Below are positions 8,567 through 17,551 of a DNA stretch of 64,000 nt, one piece after another. Position numbers and translations under genes: made by a program. Positions within the stretch are counted from its first letter, which is position 1, and every line of letters begins with the position of its first letter. Source of the stretch: Paenibacillus gyeongsangnamensis (GTDB lineage: Bacteria > Bacillota > Bacilli > Paenibacillales > NBRC-103111); NCBI RefSeq assembly GCF_027533625.1, contig NZ_JAQAGZ010000019.1, forward strand, positions 1-64,000, read 5' to 3'. The notes under the pieces are model-generated. The model did not search any database. It was given only the letters and a program-made list of their open reading frames with translations, and was not told the DNA's origin.

Positions 8567-8663
8567 CCAGGATAAACGCGCTGGTCCTTGTCTTACAAGG
8601 ACCAGCGCGTTTATCAAGGTTGATGCGAAGCAATAAGCCCGCGAAAAATAAATTCTTATCAAC
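8567..8663 (+). repeat. Dispersed repeat R1, copy 1
   Basis: About 97 bp directly after doxX. It contains a perfect 20-bp stem with a 3-base loop (8572-8591 with 8595-8614) and ends with the tail AAATTCTTATCAAC. The same element occurs at 40045-40146 and 44446-44547 in the same orientation. In those copies the left arm of the hairpin differs, so copy 1 is the most symmetrical. Always intergenic. Confidence 0.9.
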
Positions 8664-8673
8664 GCACAAAAAA

Positions 8674-8704
8674 TCCGAATGCTCCCCGAGCATTCGGATT
8701 TTTT
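8674..8704. terminator. Bidirectional terminator between doxX and cls
   Basis: Perfect 10-bp stem TCCGAATGCT (8674-8683) with AGCATTCGGA (8689-8698), a run of A before and a run of T after, so it can serve both convergent genes. Confidence 0.88.
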
Positions 8705-8718
8705 CAATATTATGCCGC

Positions 8719-10149
8719 CTAGAGCAGCGGCGAGAGCAGCCTCGCCACCACTTCCTTGCCCTTCGTCCAGCGCGAGCGCTTGTCGAATACTTCAAGCTCC
8801 ACCTCGCGCGATTCCTTCAGGTCTTGAATGAAATCCGACTCCAGCCGGTGCAGCGTCTCTTTATCGAACACGACCGCGTTCAGCTCAAAATTGCTGTAGA
8901 AGCTGCGCATATCCATATTCGCCGTGCCGACGGAGGCCAGCAGGTCGTCGATGATCAAAACCTTGGCGTGGATGAACCCTTTCTTATACGCATAGAAGCG
9001 TACCCCCACTTGAAGCAGCTCCTCCAGGTACGACTGGGAAGCGTAGCCGACAACCCGGGAATCGGCCTTGGCCGGAAAAATGATCCTGACGTCCACGCCG
9101 CTGACCGCCGCCGTCTTGAGCCCCATAATAATGCTGGGATCGGGGATGAAATAAGGCGTGGTGATGTAAATGCGCTTCTTTGCTGCGGTGATCGCCGCGA
9201 AATACATCTCCAGCACGGCATCCCAGTGTTCGTCGGGTCCGCTGGAGATGATTTGCACCGGCTTGCGGCCTGTGCAGTCATGCTCCGGAAAATGGTTCGG
9301 TTCGGCGAGCCGTTCCCCTTTTACAAAAAACCAGTCGGTGATAAAGTTCTGCTGCATGGAATAGACCGCGTCCCCGACCAGCTTCAGGTGCGTATCCCTC
9401 CAGAAGCCCAGCTTCTTGTCCGAGCCCAAGTACTCGTCCCCGACGTTAATCCCGCCCAGAAATCCGACCGTGCCGTCGATGACAATAATTTTGCGGTGGT
9501 TGCGGTAATTGATCCGTTTATCGAAGAAGGCGATAAGTCCCGGTAAAAAAAAGTACACCTCGCAGCCCGCCTGCTTTAAATCGTTGATATATTCATTAGA
9601 CAGCTGGTAGCTTCCGATGCCGTCGAAGATACAGCGCACCTTCACGCCCTCCTGCGCTTTGCGCACCAGCACCTCCTTGAACTGCCGGCCGATCCCGTCG
9701 CTGCGCACCGTATAAAATTCAAAGTGAATATGGTCCTGCGCCTGCTCCATCGCCTCCAGCATCGACGGAAATGCCGTCTGCGCATTGGTCAGCACCTCCA
9801 CCTCGTTGTGCGAGGTGATCTTGGAGGAGGGGATATTGTACAGCAGCGCGAACAGCCTCGGCTCGTGCCGCCAGCTGTCGAGCCGGTCCTCCTCGAAATC
9901 GACGTCGGAAGCGGCATATTTGATGCCCGCGTAACGGATATCCATGACGTGGCGCTGACCGCGGCGCCGCACCTTTTTGCGCTGGGAATACTCCTTTGCC
10001 AGGAAATAATACATCAAGAAGCCGATGACCGGGAAGATGAACATAATGGACAGCCAGGCCATCGCTTTGGAAGGATGTCGGAATTCCCCCACCAGGATCG
10101 TAAAGACTTGAAATATGAATAGGATTAGCGCTACCGTCACCCACAACAA
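8719..10149 (-). CDS. cls: Cardiolipin synthase (phospholipase D family)
   Basis: Condenses two phosphatidylglycerol molecules to cardiolipin at the membrane. The 476-residue protein has two N-terminal membrane helices (about residues 1-55), a PLD nuclease N-terminal segment and two HKD catalytic motifs: NHRKIIVIDGTVGFLGGIN (about residue 220) and HAKVLIIDDLLASVGTANMD (about residue 400). Likely start is TTG at 10149 with AAGGGGG upstream. Bacillus usually carries two or three paralogs; which one this corresponds to cannot be told. Divergent from the ger operon. Confidence 0.94.
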   Translation of the reverse strand: MLWVTVALILFIFQVFTILVGEFRHPSKAMAWLSIMFIFPVIGFLMYYFLAKEYSQRKKVRRRGQRHVMDIRYAGIKYAASDVDFEEDRLDSWRHEPRLFALLYNIPSSKITSHNEVEVLTNAQTAFPSMLEAMEQAQDHIHFEFYTVRSDGIGRQFKEVLVRKAQEGVKVRCIFDGIGSYQLSNEYINDLKQAGCEVYFFLPGLIAFFDKRINYRNHRKIIVIDGTVGFLGGINVGDEYLGSDKKLGFWRDTHLKLVGDAVYSMQQNFITDWFFVKGERLAEPNHFPEHDCTGRKPVQIISSGPDEHWDAVLEMYFAAITAAKKRIYITTPYFIPDPSIIMGLKTAAVSGVDVRIIFPAKADSRVVGYASQSYLEELLQVGVRFYAYKKGFIHAKVLIIDDLLASVGTANMDMRSFYSNFELNAVVFDKETLHRLESDFIQDLKESREVELEVFDKRSRWTKGKEVVARLLSPLL

Positions 10150-10332
10150 TCCGGTGTTCCCCCTTCTCCTCTGAAACGCCTTCCATCCCTAGCTTTGACT
10201 AGGTTTGCAAGACCTATGCCTCTTCTATTGTATCTCATCTTCCGGGTTTGTCATAAAATTTCGTTTTTGGTGAAAAATATACGGGTCACGCAGGGAATGC
10301 CTGGGCGGCTTGTCCGGGCCAAGGAGGTCGAC

Positions 10333-11961
10333 ATGGGAGACACGCGCAGCCGGAAGGGCAAGGAACGGGAGGATCGGCTTCATAAGCTGGATTACCGTTT
10401 TATTCAAGAGCTGAAATCGGTACCTGTATTCCTCAGCTTAGAGGAAAACAAGCGATATTTGAAGGACGTTTTTTCCGACTGCTCGGACGTAGTGATCCGG
10501 GAATTCAAGATAGAGCACAGCCTGGATGCGATCCTTTTCTTCGTCGACGGAATGGCCAATACGGAGCTCGTGAACGAGGCGATGAAGTCGCTGATGATCC
10601 TGGAGGGCGGCGAAGCACTGATCGACCGGATCTCCGACACGACGCTGCCGGTTTCGCAAATTCAGAAGACCGACAATTATGCGGATCTTCTTCTCTCCGT
10701 ACTTGGCGGGGATACCGGGCTCATCGTCGATAAGAACAACAAGGCGGTGCTGCTCGGCATCCGGGGCATGGAGAAGCGTTCGATCAACGAGCCGGAGACG
10801 GAGTCGGTCGTGCGGGGTCCCCGCGAAGGATTTGTAGAGAATCTGCGTACGAATACGTCCATGATCCGCCGGAAGCTGAAGACACCGCGCCTGAAGATGA
10901 AGCCCATGGTGATCGGCAAGGAGAGCAATACGAACGTCGTCGTTACGTATCTGGACGATTTGGCGGAGCCTGGTATTGTCCAGGAGGTGGTCGGCCGGCT
11001 GAAGAAAATCGAAATCGACGCCATTCTGGAATCCGGGTATATCGAAGAATTTCTTCAGGATTCCGCTTTTTCGCCGTTTCCCCAGCTGCAGTATACGGAA
11101 CGACCGGATACGGTGGCAGCCGCGCTGCTGCAAGGAAGAGTCGGCATTCTGGTCGACGGCACCCCCTTCGTGCTGCTCGTTCCATTCGTCTTCGCCGAAA
11201 TCATGCAGGCCAGCGAGGATTTCTACGAACGGTTTCAAATCGCGACCCTGATCCGGTGGCTTCGGTACATCTTTCTCGTCCTGTCGCTGCTGACACCGGG
11301 GCTCTACGTCGCTATTACGACCTACCATCAGGACTTGCTTCCGACGACACTGCTGCTCTCCGTCGCGGCCGCGCGCGAAGCGATTCCGTTCCCCGCCGTC
11401 ATCGAAACGCTCATTATGGAGATTACCTTCGAAGCGCTGCGGGAGGCGGGCATCCGCCTGCCCAAGACGATCGGCTCGGCCGTCAGTATTCTAGGGGCCC
11501 TGGTCGTAGGCCAAGCGGCGGTTCAAGCCGGGATCGTATCCGCACCGATCGTGATCGTCGTTTCGATCACCGGGATCGCTTCCTTTACGATCCCCCGCTT
11601 CAACGGCGCCATTGCAATCCGGATGCTGCGGTTTCCGATCGTCATCGCGGCATCGCTATTCGGCATGTACGGCATGATGATTTCCATCATGCTCATTATC
11701 GGGCACATGGCGAATCTTCGTTCGTTCGGGGTCCCCTACTTGTCTCCTGCGGGCCCTCTATCGTCCATCGATATGAAGGATTTCGTCTTCCGGGCGCCCT
11801 GGTGGGCCATGCGGACGCGCCCGACCTTCGGGCCGGTCCTCGACAAAGTTCGGGTAGGCGATAAGATTCGCCATGAAATTATGGACCAGGGGGGCCAGAA
11901 GGGCCAGAACGTTCCACATCCGGCATCGGGAGAGGATCAGGAAGGGGCGGACCCGTCATGA
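10333..11961 (+). CDS. Spore germination receptor A subunit (GerA family)
   Basis: A subunit of a nutrient germinant receptor in the spore inner membrane. The 542-residue product has the hydrophilic N-terminal domain (DYRFIQELKSVPVFLSLEENK), the family-typical DTGLIVDKNNKAVLLGIRGMEKRSINEPETESVVRGPREGF region and a C-terminal half with about five membrane helices (for example SAVSILGALVVGQAAVQAGI). The frame is open from 10195, but the ATG at 10333 follows AAGGAGG at 5 bases and fits the family length. First gene of an A-C-D-B operon; overlaps the C gene by four bases. Confidence 0.93.
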   Translation: MGDTRSRKGKEREDRLHKLDYRFIQELKSVPVFLSLEENKRYLKDVFSDCSDVVIREFKIEHSLDAILFFVDGMANTELVNEAMKSLMILEGGEALIDRISDTTLPVSQIQKTDNYADLLLSVLGGDTGLIVDKNNKAVLLGIRGMEKRSINEPETESVVRGPREGFVENLRTNTSMIRRKLKTPRLKMKPMVIGKESNTNVVVTYLDDLAEPGIVQEVVGRLKKIEIDAILESGYIEEFLQDSAFSPFPQLQYTERPDTVAAALLQGRVGILVDGTPFVLLVPFVFAEIMQASEDFYERFQIATLIRWLRYIFLVLSLLTPGLYVAITTYHQDLLPTTLLLSVAAAREAIPFPAVIETLIMEITFEALREAGIRLPKTIGSAVSILGALVVGQAAVQAGIVSAPIVIVVSITGIASFTIPRFNGAIAIRMLRFPIVIAASLFGMYGMMISIMLIIGHMANLRSFGVPYLSPAGPLSSIDMKDFVFRAPWWAMRTRPTFGPVLDKVRVGDKIRHEIMDQGGQKGQNVPHPASGEDQEGADPS

Positions 11962-13130
11962 AAGGATACCGCTGCCGCCTTTTGACGCTGCTGCTGATGC
12001 TCCCGCTGCTCTCCGGCTGCTGGGACCGGACGGAAATCAACGACCTCGCCTTCGTTCTGACCACCGGCTGGGATTTGGAGGAGGACGGCCAGATCCGCTG
12101 CAGCGTGCTTGTCCCGCTGCCCGGCCAAATGGGCGGCCCTTCCGGGGGAGGAGGCGGATCAAGCGGAGGCAAGAGCTTCTATATCGACTCCGAGGTCGGA
12201 CCGACCTTCCGCGATGCCCAGGCCAAGCTGCAGCGGCGCATGTCCAGGCGCATGTTTGTCGCACACAGGCGCACCCTGCTGATAAGCGAAGAGTTGGCCA
12301 AAAAAGGGATCCGGGAGGTGTTCGACTCGACGTCCCGGTCTCCCGAGAGCCGGATGACGACCTATATGGTTATCACCTCCGGGAAAGCCTACGACCTGCT
12401 GAATGCGACGCCCAAATTCGAGCGTTTTTCTTCGGAAGCGATTCGGGAGCTGGCCAAATCGAAAACCATCATCGACATGAATATGAAGGCCGTCGCCGTA
12501 GAGCTCAGCACGCCCGGCATGGACCCGGTCGTGCCTTACATGGGGGTGAAGCCTTCGGAGAAAGGCGAGAAACCATCGAAGGAAGTGGAGGCTCTGGGGT
12601 ATGCGCAGTTCAAGGACGACAAGCTGACGGGCATCCTGCAGGACAAAGCCGCCGACGGGCTCGCATGGTTGAAGAAAAAAAACGTCAACGTCACGGCCAG
12701 CCTGAAGCTCCCTGACGGAGCTACCGTCACGGTCCGCTTCTTTAATATGAACAGCCATATCAAGCCCCGCCTTACGGGCGGGCGGCTGCGTTACGAGATC
12801 CGCGCCTTCGCGATGGCGAAGGTGGCGGAAAGCACCGGCATGACGGATTTCAGCCAATCGAGCGTCGTGCGCAAGCTGGAGAACGCAATGAACGATTACG
12901 TAAAAGAATCCATCCGGACCACCCTGGAGCAAGCGAAAAAATACCATGCCGATTCGGCCGAGCTCGGCGCCTACCTGTGGCGTGCCTATCCCTCCGTATG
13001 GAAGAATCAGTATTCGGCCGATTGGCCCAAGGGCTTGGACGATGCCGAATTCGATATCCAGGCAAAGACCGTGCTGTACGAAACAGGGTTAATTTATGAG
13101 AATGTAGCGAAGGGAGAGATGGATAAGTGA
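11958..13130 (+). CDS. Spore germination receptor C subunit, Ger(x)C lipoprotein
   Basis: Lipoprotein subunit of the germinant receptor. The N terminus is a lipoprotein signal ending in LLSGC, followed by the family motif WDRTEINDLAFVLTTGWD. Later segments RDAQAKLQRRMSRRMFVAHRRTLLISEE and ESIRTTLEQAKKYHADSAELG are typical of Ger(x)C. 390 residues. It overlaps the A gene (ATGA) and the small D-like gene. A Gly/Ser-rich insert near residues 54-66 looks like a flexible loop. Confidence 0.93.
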   Translation: MKGYRCRLLTLLLMLPLLSGCWDRTEINDLAFVLTTGWDLEEDGQIRCSVLVPLPGQMGGPSGGGGGSSGGKSFYIDSEVGPTFRDAQAKLQRRMSRRMFVAHRRTLLISEELAKKGIREVFDSTSRSPESRMTTYMVITSGKAYDLLNATPKFERFSSEAIRELAKSKTIIDMNMKAVAVELSTPGMDPVVPYMGVKPSEKGEKPSKEVEALGYAQFKDDKLTGILQDKAADGLAWLKKKNVNVTASLKLPDGATVTVRFFNMNSHIKPRLTGGRLRYEIRAFAMAKVAESTGMTDFSQSSVVRKLENAMNDYVKESIRTTLEQAKKYHADSAELGAYLWRAYPSVWKNQYSADWPKGLDDAEFDIQAKTVLYETGLIYENVAKGEMDK

Positions 13131-13357
13131 ACAGCCAATTTCAAGTCTGGTTCTTCGGCTTGTTCCTGATGATGCTGTTACTCGACATCAAGCATCTTCC
13201 CGGGATGCGGAAGAACCTCAAATGGCTCTATGCGACAGTCTACCTCGTTACCTTCGGGATCTTCCTGAGCACCGTAATGGGGTATCCTCCGCCGATGCCG
13301 ACGAAATACTTCATTTACCGCGTTTCGCCCTGGGTGTCCAGCATCATCCATTCCTAG
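13127..13357 (+). CDS. Small two-helix membrane protein, candidate germinant-receptor D subunit
   Basis: 76 residues beginning at a GTG that overlaps the C gene's stop. Two hydrophobic segments are visible (VWFFGLFLMMLLLDI and LYATVYLVTFGIFLSTVMGY). Small two-helix D proteins encoded beside ger operons have been described in Bacillus species as modulators of receptor function; assigning this gene to that class rests on its position, size and topology, not on sequence similarity I can verify. Confidence 0.7.
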   Translation: MNSQFQVWFFGLFLMMLLLDIKHLPGMRKNLKWLYATVYLVTFGIFLSTVMGYPPPMPTKYFIYRVSPWVSSIIHS

Positions 13358-13386
13358 CTTCTGCGCCAAAGAGAGAAGGTGTGTTC

Positions 13387-14763
13387 ATGAGCGGCCGTTC
13401 GATGCAAATTATGAATCAGCGCCAAATGGCCTGGCTTACCTGTTCCATGATCGCGGGAGGCGGGCTGATCAGCATTCAGCAGGAGCTTGCTCGAATCAGT
13501 CATACGGATGCCTGGTTCTCTTACCTGCTTCCGCTGCTTTACGTCTTTTTCATCAGCTACGTATTTATGCAAATGTCGCTTCGCTTTCCCGGCAAGCATA
13601 TGTTCGAGGTGGTGAAAATCGTCTTCGGACTGGGCATCGGCACGATCGTGAATCTGCTTCTTGTGATTCATCTCTGGCTCATTCTTATGCGGGATCTGCG
13701 CTCGTTAGGCAAATTCATCGGGACGATCCTGCTGCCCAATACGCCTCAGGATATTCTCGTTCTCCTGTTCATGCTCATGCTCATGTTCTACGGCAAGACC
13801 AGCGTGGAGGTGATCGCCAGAGTGAACGACCTGTTTATTCCTTTCTTCATCGGGCTGGCCCTGCTGCTGCCGTTCTTGCTGGCGAACGAGCTCAGCAAGG
13901 AATTGATCCAGCCTGTTCTGACGGTGATGCCCGTCAAGCTTTTTTATTCCAATGCGCTTAATCTAGGCTGGTACGGCGATGTTTTCGTTATCGGCGCTTT
14001 TCTCCATACGATAGGCAGCGCCAAACAGATCCATTCCTCCATCCGGCACGGAGCCGTGCTCGGGAGTGCTCTCGCAACCCTCAATATGGTGCTTGAAATC
14101 TCCGTCCTCGGGCCGAATATTCCCGGGAACATGATTTATCCGGTGTACAGCATGGTTCAGCATATCCATATGACGGACTTTTTGGACCGGGTCGATTTGA
14201 TCATGCTCAGCATCTGGTATCCGATCACCGCCTGCAAAGTCGTATTGATTTACCTGGCATTCTTAAACGGCATCTCCAGCCTGCTGGGCTACCGGGATAA
14301 TTCCTTGATCAATTCCCCCGTCAGCCTGTTCCTGCTACTAACCTCCGTTCTTGCGTTTAACAGCACGACGGAGATTTACAGCTTCGGCAATTTCAGCTCC
14401 GCCGTCATCGTTCTCGCCTATCAACCGGTGCTGTTCATCATCCTTCTTCTGCTGCTACTCAGGCATCCGAAAACGGCGGAGCAGAACCCGTCCGATGCGG
14501 GTTCTCCGGAGCAAGGGAAGGATCGTGCCGGTCCAAGCGGCGGACGGAAAGGCTGGGTGCCCAAGATCAGCTATAAGGGGTGGATCTCTGCAGGGAATGT
14601 CCTGCTTGTCCTGTCGCTCGGCTTCGTGATCTTGGGACTCGTTTACAGCAGCCGATATGCCGCCATCGGTTTGACCTGCGGAATCGGCTACGTCGTATGT
14701 ATGGCGCTGACGCTCGTAAGCTCGCATATGGAGCTGGTCAAGACGCAGAAAAATTCGACTTAA
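13387..14763 (+). CDS. Spore germination receptor B subunit (GerB, APC-superfamily transporter-like)
   Basis: Integral membrane B subunit, thought to determine germinant specificity. The N terminus NQRQMAWLTCSMIAGGGLISI is the usual opening of GerB/spore permease proteins, and about ten to twelve hydrophobic helices follow. The ATG at 13387 follows AGAGAGAAGG; the open frame upstream to 13222 overlaps the D-like gene and is not needed. About 458 residues, longer than the usual 360-370 of GerB: the extra part is a C-terminal hydrophilic stretch (about residues 355-390) plus two more hydrophobic segments. Confidence 0.9.
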   Translation: MSGRSMQIMNQRQMAWLTCSMIAGGGLISIQQELARISHTDAWFSYLLPLLYVFFISYVFMQMSLRFPGKHMFEVVKIVFGLGIGTIVNLLLVIHLWLILMRDLRSLGKFIGTILLPNTPQDILVLLFMLMLMFYGKTSVEVIARVNDLFIPFFIGLALLLPFLLANELSKELIQPVLTVMPVKLFYSNALNLGWYGDVFVIGAFLHTIGSAKQIHSSIRHGAVLGSALATLNMVLEISVLGPNIPGNMIYPVYSMVQHIHMTDFLDRVDLIMLSIWYPITACKVVLIYLAFLNGISSLLGYRDNSLINSPVSLFLLLTSVLAFNSTTEIYSFGNFSSAVIVLAYQPVLFIILLLLLLRHPKTAEQNPSDAGSPEQGKDRAGPSGGRKGWVPKISYKGWISAGNVLLVLSLGFVILGLVYSSRYAAIGLTCGIGYVVCMALTLVSSHMELVKTQKNST

Positions 14764-14814
14764 GGGGGACAAGGGCGAAGGAAAAGAGGCTGGCAACCGG
14801 CTACCCGCTGCCCG

Positions 14815-15189
14815 CTACAGCCGCTCGATGCCAATGACTTGCGTCAGCGGGATGAGCAGGGTCAGCTCCTCCTCTTCTTCCTCGCGCATCACCAGAAGCT
14901 CGAGAAAGTCCGTGCCCGTTCGAATGAGAGCGGCGCGGAACGTGCCGGCATGAAACGTACGGACGTTCACCTGCGTTCCAGCTGCGCTCCGGGGAGCGCC
15001 CAGCAGGACAATCTCCTGCAGCGCGGCCGGAACGAAGTACTCGGCGCCGACCCGGATGAACCGCTTGCCCACCTTCTGCAGCACGCCCGGTTGGCCTTCG
15101 TACCCTTGCGCCAGCAGCGCCACTTCGGATTTCAAGTGCAAAGCCAGACGCTCCAGCAGGCTCATCCGGCTTGTTCTAAGAAATGCCAA
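14815..15189 (-). CDS. Hypothetical protein, possibly DUF2642-like
   Basis: 124 residues, no signal or membrane helix. The C-terminal part (TFRAALIRTGTDFLELLVMR, then LLIPLTQVIGIERL) resembles the short beta-rich DUF2642/YuzF spore-associated proteins, but the similarity is weak. Between them lies an acidic EEEEEE run. The start is TTG at 15189 with GGAGG seven bases upstream. Divergent from the M23 peptidase gene and convergent with the ger operon. Confidence 0.6.
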   Translation of the reverse strand: MAFLRTSRMSLLERLALHLKSEVALLAQGYEGQPGVLQKVGKRFIRVGAEYFVPAALQEIVLLGAPRSAAGTQVNVRTFHAGTFRAALIRTGTDFLELLVMREEEEEELTLLIPLTQVIGIERL

Positions 15190-15269
15190 GCTGATCCCTC
15201 CCTCATCGGGTAACTATCGTGTTACCAATTTATGCCTGGAGGAACGGCAACATACCGAAAGGAGTTATC

Positions 15270-16280
15270 ATGAAATTCAATTGGTTTCAAAAGAAGCTGA
15301 CGCTCGTCATCATACCGGAGGCGAACGGAAGCGTCGTCAAAGTCAAACTGCCGCGGGCCGCCTTATGGGGAGCGGCGGCATCGTTAACGCTGCTCGTGGG
15401 CGCCTGCTGCTTTATTTACTTGACCCACCTCGGCACCGCGGTCACCGCCACGATGAGAACCAGCGAGCTGCACGGGGAGAATGTCCGGCTGGAGAAGGAT
15501 CTCTCCAAGAAGGATGCGACGATCGAGCAGCTCAAGAATGATCTGTACGCCTTGTCGCGGCAAGCGGCCGAGGTACAGTCTCAAGTGGAAGAGATGAAGA
15601 AGCTGGAGCAAGCGCTTAAAATGCTGGCGCCCGTCCCCGGCACGGGAGAGAAAACGGTCTCCTCCGCCGCCGTTCCGGCCGCGGCTGCGGACGCCGGCGC
15701 GCTGACGGGCTTGGGCGGCCCGGCCGTACCCGTCAGCGCGGAGCACGTTCGGCGGCTCGCCGCAGCCGCCGGGGCCAGCTTCAAGGCGCTGGACTCGGAT
15801 ATGCAGCGGCTGGAGCTGCAGTTTACGAGATCCAAGCTGCTGCTGCAGGAACGGCAGGAGTTGCTTCGCATTACGCCGAGCCTGTGGCCTACCAGCTCCA
15901 GAATCGTGACATCCCCTTACGGATACCGTAGAGATCCTTTTACGAGCAAGCTCAGCTTCCACCGGGGCATCGATATCGCCGGCAAGCTGAACGACCCGGT
16001 CTATGCCGCGGCTGCGGGCACCGTGAAAGAGGCAGGCTACGACAAGCTTCACGGCAATCATGTGGTACTGGATCACGGGAAGGGATTGCTTACGTGGTAC
16101 ATGCATTTGAATGCGGCCGAGGTGCGCGCCGGCAGCCGGGTTAGCAAAGGCGAGCTCATCGGAAGGCTCGGTTCCACCGGCCGAAGCACCGGCCCCCATC
16201 TTCATTACGAGGTACAGCTCGGAGGCAAAAGCACCGACCCGAAGCCATATTTGCCTGAAGGGCGAAAGGAGAAGCATTAA
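15270..16280 (+). CDS. M23 family metallopeptidase (peptidoglycan endopeptidase), membrane-anchored
   Basis: LytM-type zinc peptidase expected to cut peptide crosslinks in peptidoglycan. Order: short cytoplasmic N terminus, one membrane helix (about residues 31-52), a coiled-coil region with heptad-like charge pattern (about 65-115), then the peptidase domain with HRGIDIAG (zinc His and Asp) and GPHLHYEV (HxH). Zinc ligands are intact. Start ATG at 15270 follows AAAGGAG; 336 residues. Three bases separate it from the bactofilin gene; M23 peptidase/bactofilin pairs are known in cell-shape and envelope modules of other bacteria. Confidence 0.93.
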   Translation: MKFNWFQKKLTLVIIPEANGSVVKVKLPRAALWGAAASLTLLVGACCFIYLTHLGTAVTATMRTSELHGENVRLEKDLSKKDATIEQLKNDLYALSRQAAEVQSQVEEMKKLEQALKMLAPVPGTGEKTVSSAAVPAAAADAGALTGLGGPAVPVSAEHVRRLAAAAGASFKALDSDMQRLELQFTRSKLLLQERQELLRITPSLWPTSSRIVTSPYGYRRDPFTSKLSFHRGIDIAGKLNDPVYAAAAGTVKEAGYDKLHGNHVVLDHGKGLLTWYMHLNAAEVRAGSRVSKGELIGRLGSTGRSTGPHLHYEVQLGGKSTDPKPYLPEGRKEKH

Positions 16281-16283
16281 CCG

Positions 16284-16679
16284 ATGTCATTTGGGTTCAA
16301 TAGAGGAAAGACGTACGGCAGAAAGGACGCCGTCTCGCTGATCGGCGAAGCCAGCCAGTTCCATGGGGATCTGCATTCCCCCTCGGATATCCGGGTGGAA
16401 GGGGAATTTCACGGCCTCCTGCATGCGGCCGGCGAGGTGGCGATCGGAGAACGCGGCGCCGTATACTCCACGGATCTGCGGGCCCGGGAGCTCGTAGTGG
16501 CCGGACGCTTGGAAGGCTGTGTGGAGGCGGAGGGCTGCGTGCGGATCACCCCCACCGGACGCGTCATGGGCACCGTCCGCTCGGCCTCGCTGATCATCGA
16601 GCCCGGCGCCGTATTTCATGGCACCAGCGTCATGTTCGTGCCCGGCGAGGATGCGGCGCCCTCGACCGTCATGATATAA
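16284..16679 (+). CDS. Bactofilin family cytoskeletal protein
   Basis: 131 residues of right-handed beta-helix repeats, with the family pattern SLIGEASQFHGDLHSPSDIRVEGEFHG followed by repeats of the type GRLEGCVEAEGCVRITPTG. Bactofilins polymerise without nucleotide and scaffold peptidoglycan enzymes. Starts three bases after the M23 peptidase stop, so the two are probably one operon and one functional unit. Confidence 0.93.
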   Translation: MSFGFNRGKTYGRKDAVSLIGEASQFHGDLHSPSDIRVEGEFHGLLHAAGEVAIGERGAVYSTDLRARELVVAGRLEGCVEAEGCVRITPTGRVMGTVRSASLIIEPGAVFHGTSVMFVPGEDAAPSTVMI

Positions 16680-16754
16680 TAAGGGACGCGCCCGCCGGCT
16701 CTCCATCCGGCTGTGCCCCGGCGCGAAGACACTCGACGGCAGGAGAACATGCGA

Positions 16755-17507
16755 ATGAACCAACAGACGATTCTTTTCGATATGGACGATACGCTCCTTT
16801 ACTGCAACAAATATTTCGATTTGGTGATCGACCAGTTCGCCGACCAGATGGAAACCTGGTTCCACGGCTACCATCTTTCGATCGGCGAGGTGAAGAAGAA
16901 GCAGGCCGAAATCGATCTCCGGCAAGTCATTGCGAGCGGCTTCGCGCCCGATCATTTCCCCCGCTCTTTCGCGGAGACGTACGAGTATTACTGCAATTTG
17001 ACCGGCAGACCTACCCATCCGGATGAGCTGAACCGCTTGATGGAGCTGGGAGCATCCGTCTACATGCACAGCATCGAGCCTTACCCTTTCATGGAGGAAA
17101 CGCTACGGGAGCTGAAGGAGGAGGGGCATGACCTGCATCTCTACACCGGAGGCGAGCCTGCGATCCAGTTGAGGAAGGTAAAGGAGGCCCGTCTGGAACG
17201 GTATTTCGGCGACCAGGTCCATATTACCCGTCACAAGAATGCGGAGTTTATGGAAGGTCTTATCCGCTCGCAGGGGTTCGATCGCCGCCGGACTTGGATG
17301 ATCGGCAACTCGCTGCGCACCGACATCATTCCGGCGCTGACTTGCGGCATTCACGCCATCTTCATGCCGGCGGAGCAGGAATGGTCCTATAATCAGGTGG
17401 AAGTGGACGTGGAGCCGCAGGGCGCTTACCTCACTTTGTCCTCTCTGAGTCTGATTCCCGCCGCCATCCGCGATTATACCGGCTCATCGTATGCCGCAGG
17501 GCAATAA
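16755..17507 (+). CDS. HAD-superfamily hydrolase
   Basis: Motif I is FDMDDTLLYCN near the N terminus, motif II/III region HLYTGGEPAIQLRKVKEA, and motif IV GNSLRTDIIPALTCGI. Length about 250 residues, typical for class I HAD phosphatases with an alpha-helical cap. The ATG at 16755 is best spaced from AGGAG (9 bases); ATG at 16749 is the alternative. Substrate cannot be read from the sequence. Confidence 0.88.
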   Translation: MNQQTILFDMDDTLLYCNKYFDLVIDQFADQMETWFHGYHLSIGEVKKKQAEIDLRQVIASGFAPDHFPRSFAETYEYYCNLTGRPTHPDELNRLMELGASVYMHSIEPYPFMEETLRELKEEGHDLHLYTGGEPAIQLRKVKEARLERYFGDQVHITRHKNAEFMEGLIRSQGFDRRRTWMIGNSLRTDIIPALTCGIHAIFMPAEQEWSYNQVEVDVEPQGAYLTLSSLSLIPAAIRDYTGSSYAAGQ

Positions 17508-17551
17508 CGGTGTCCGCAGGCTGGCAGGCGGTCCCCGCCGTACCCTGCCGT

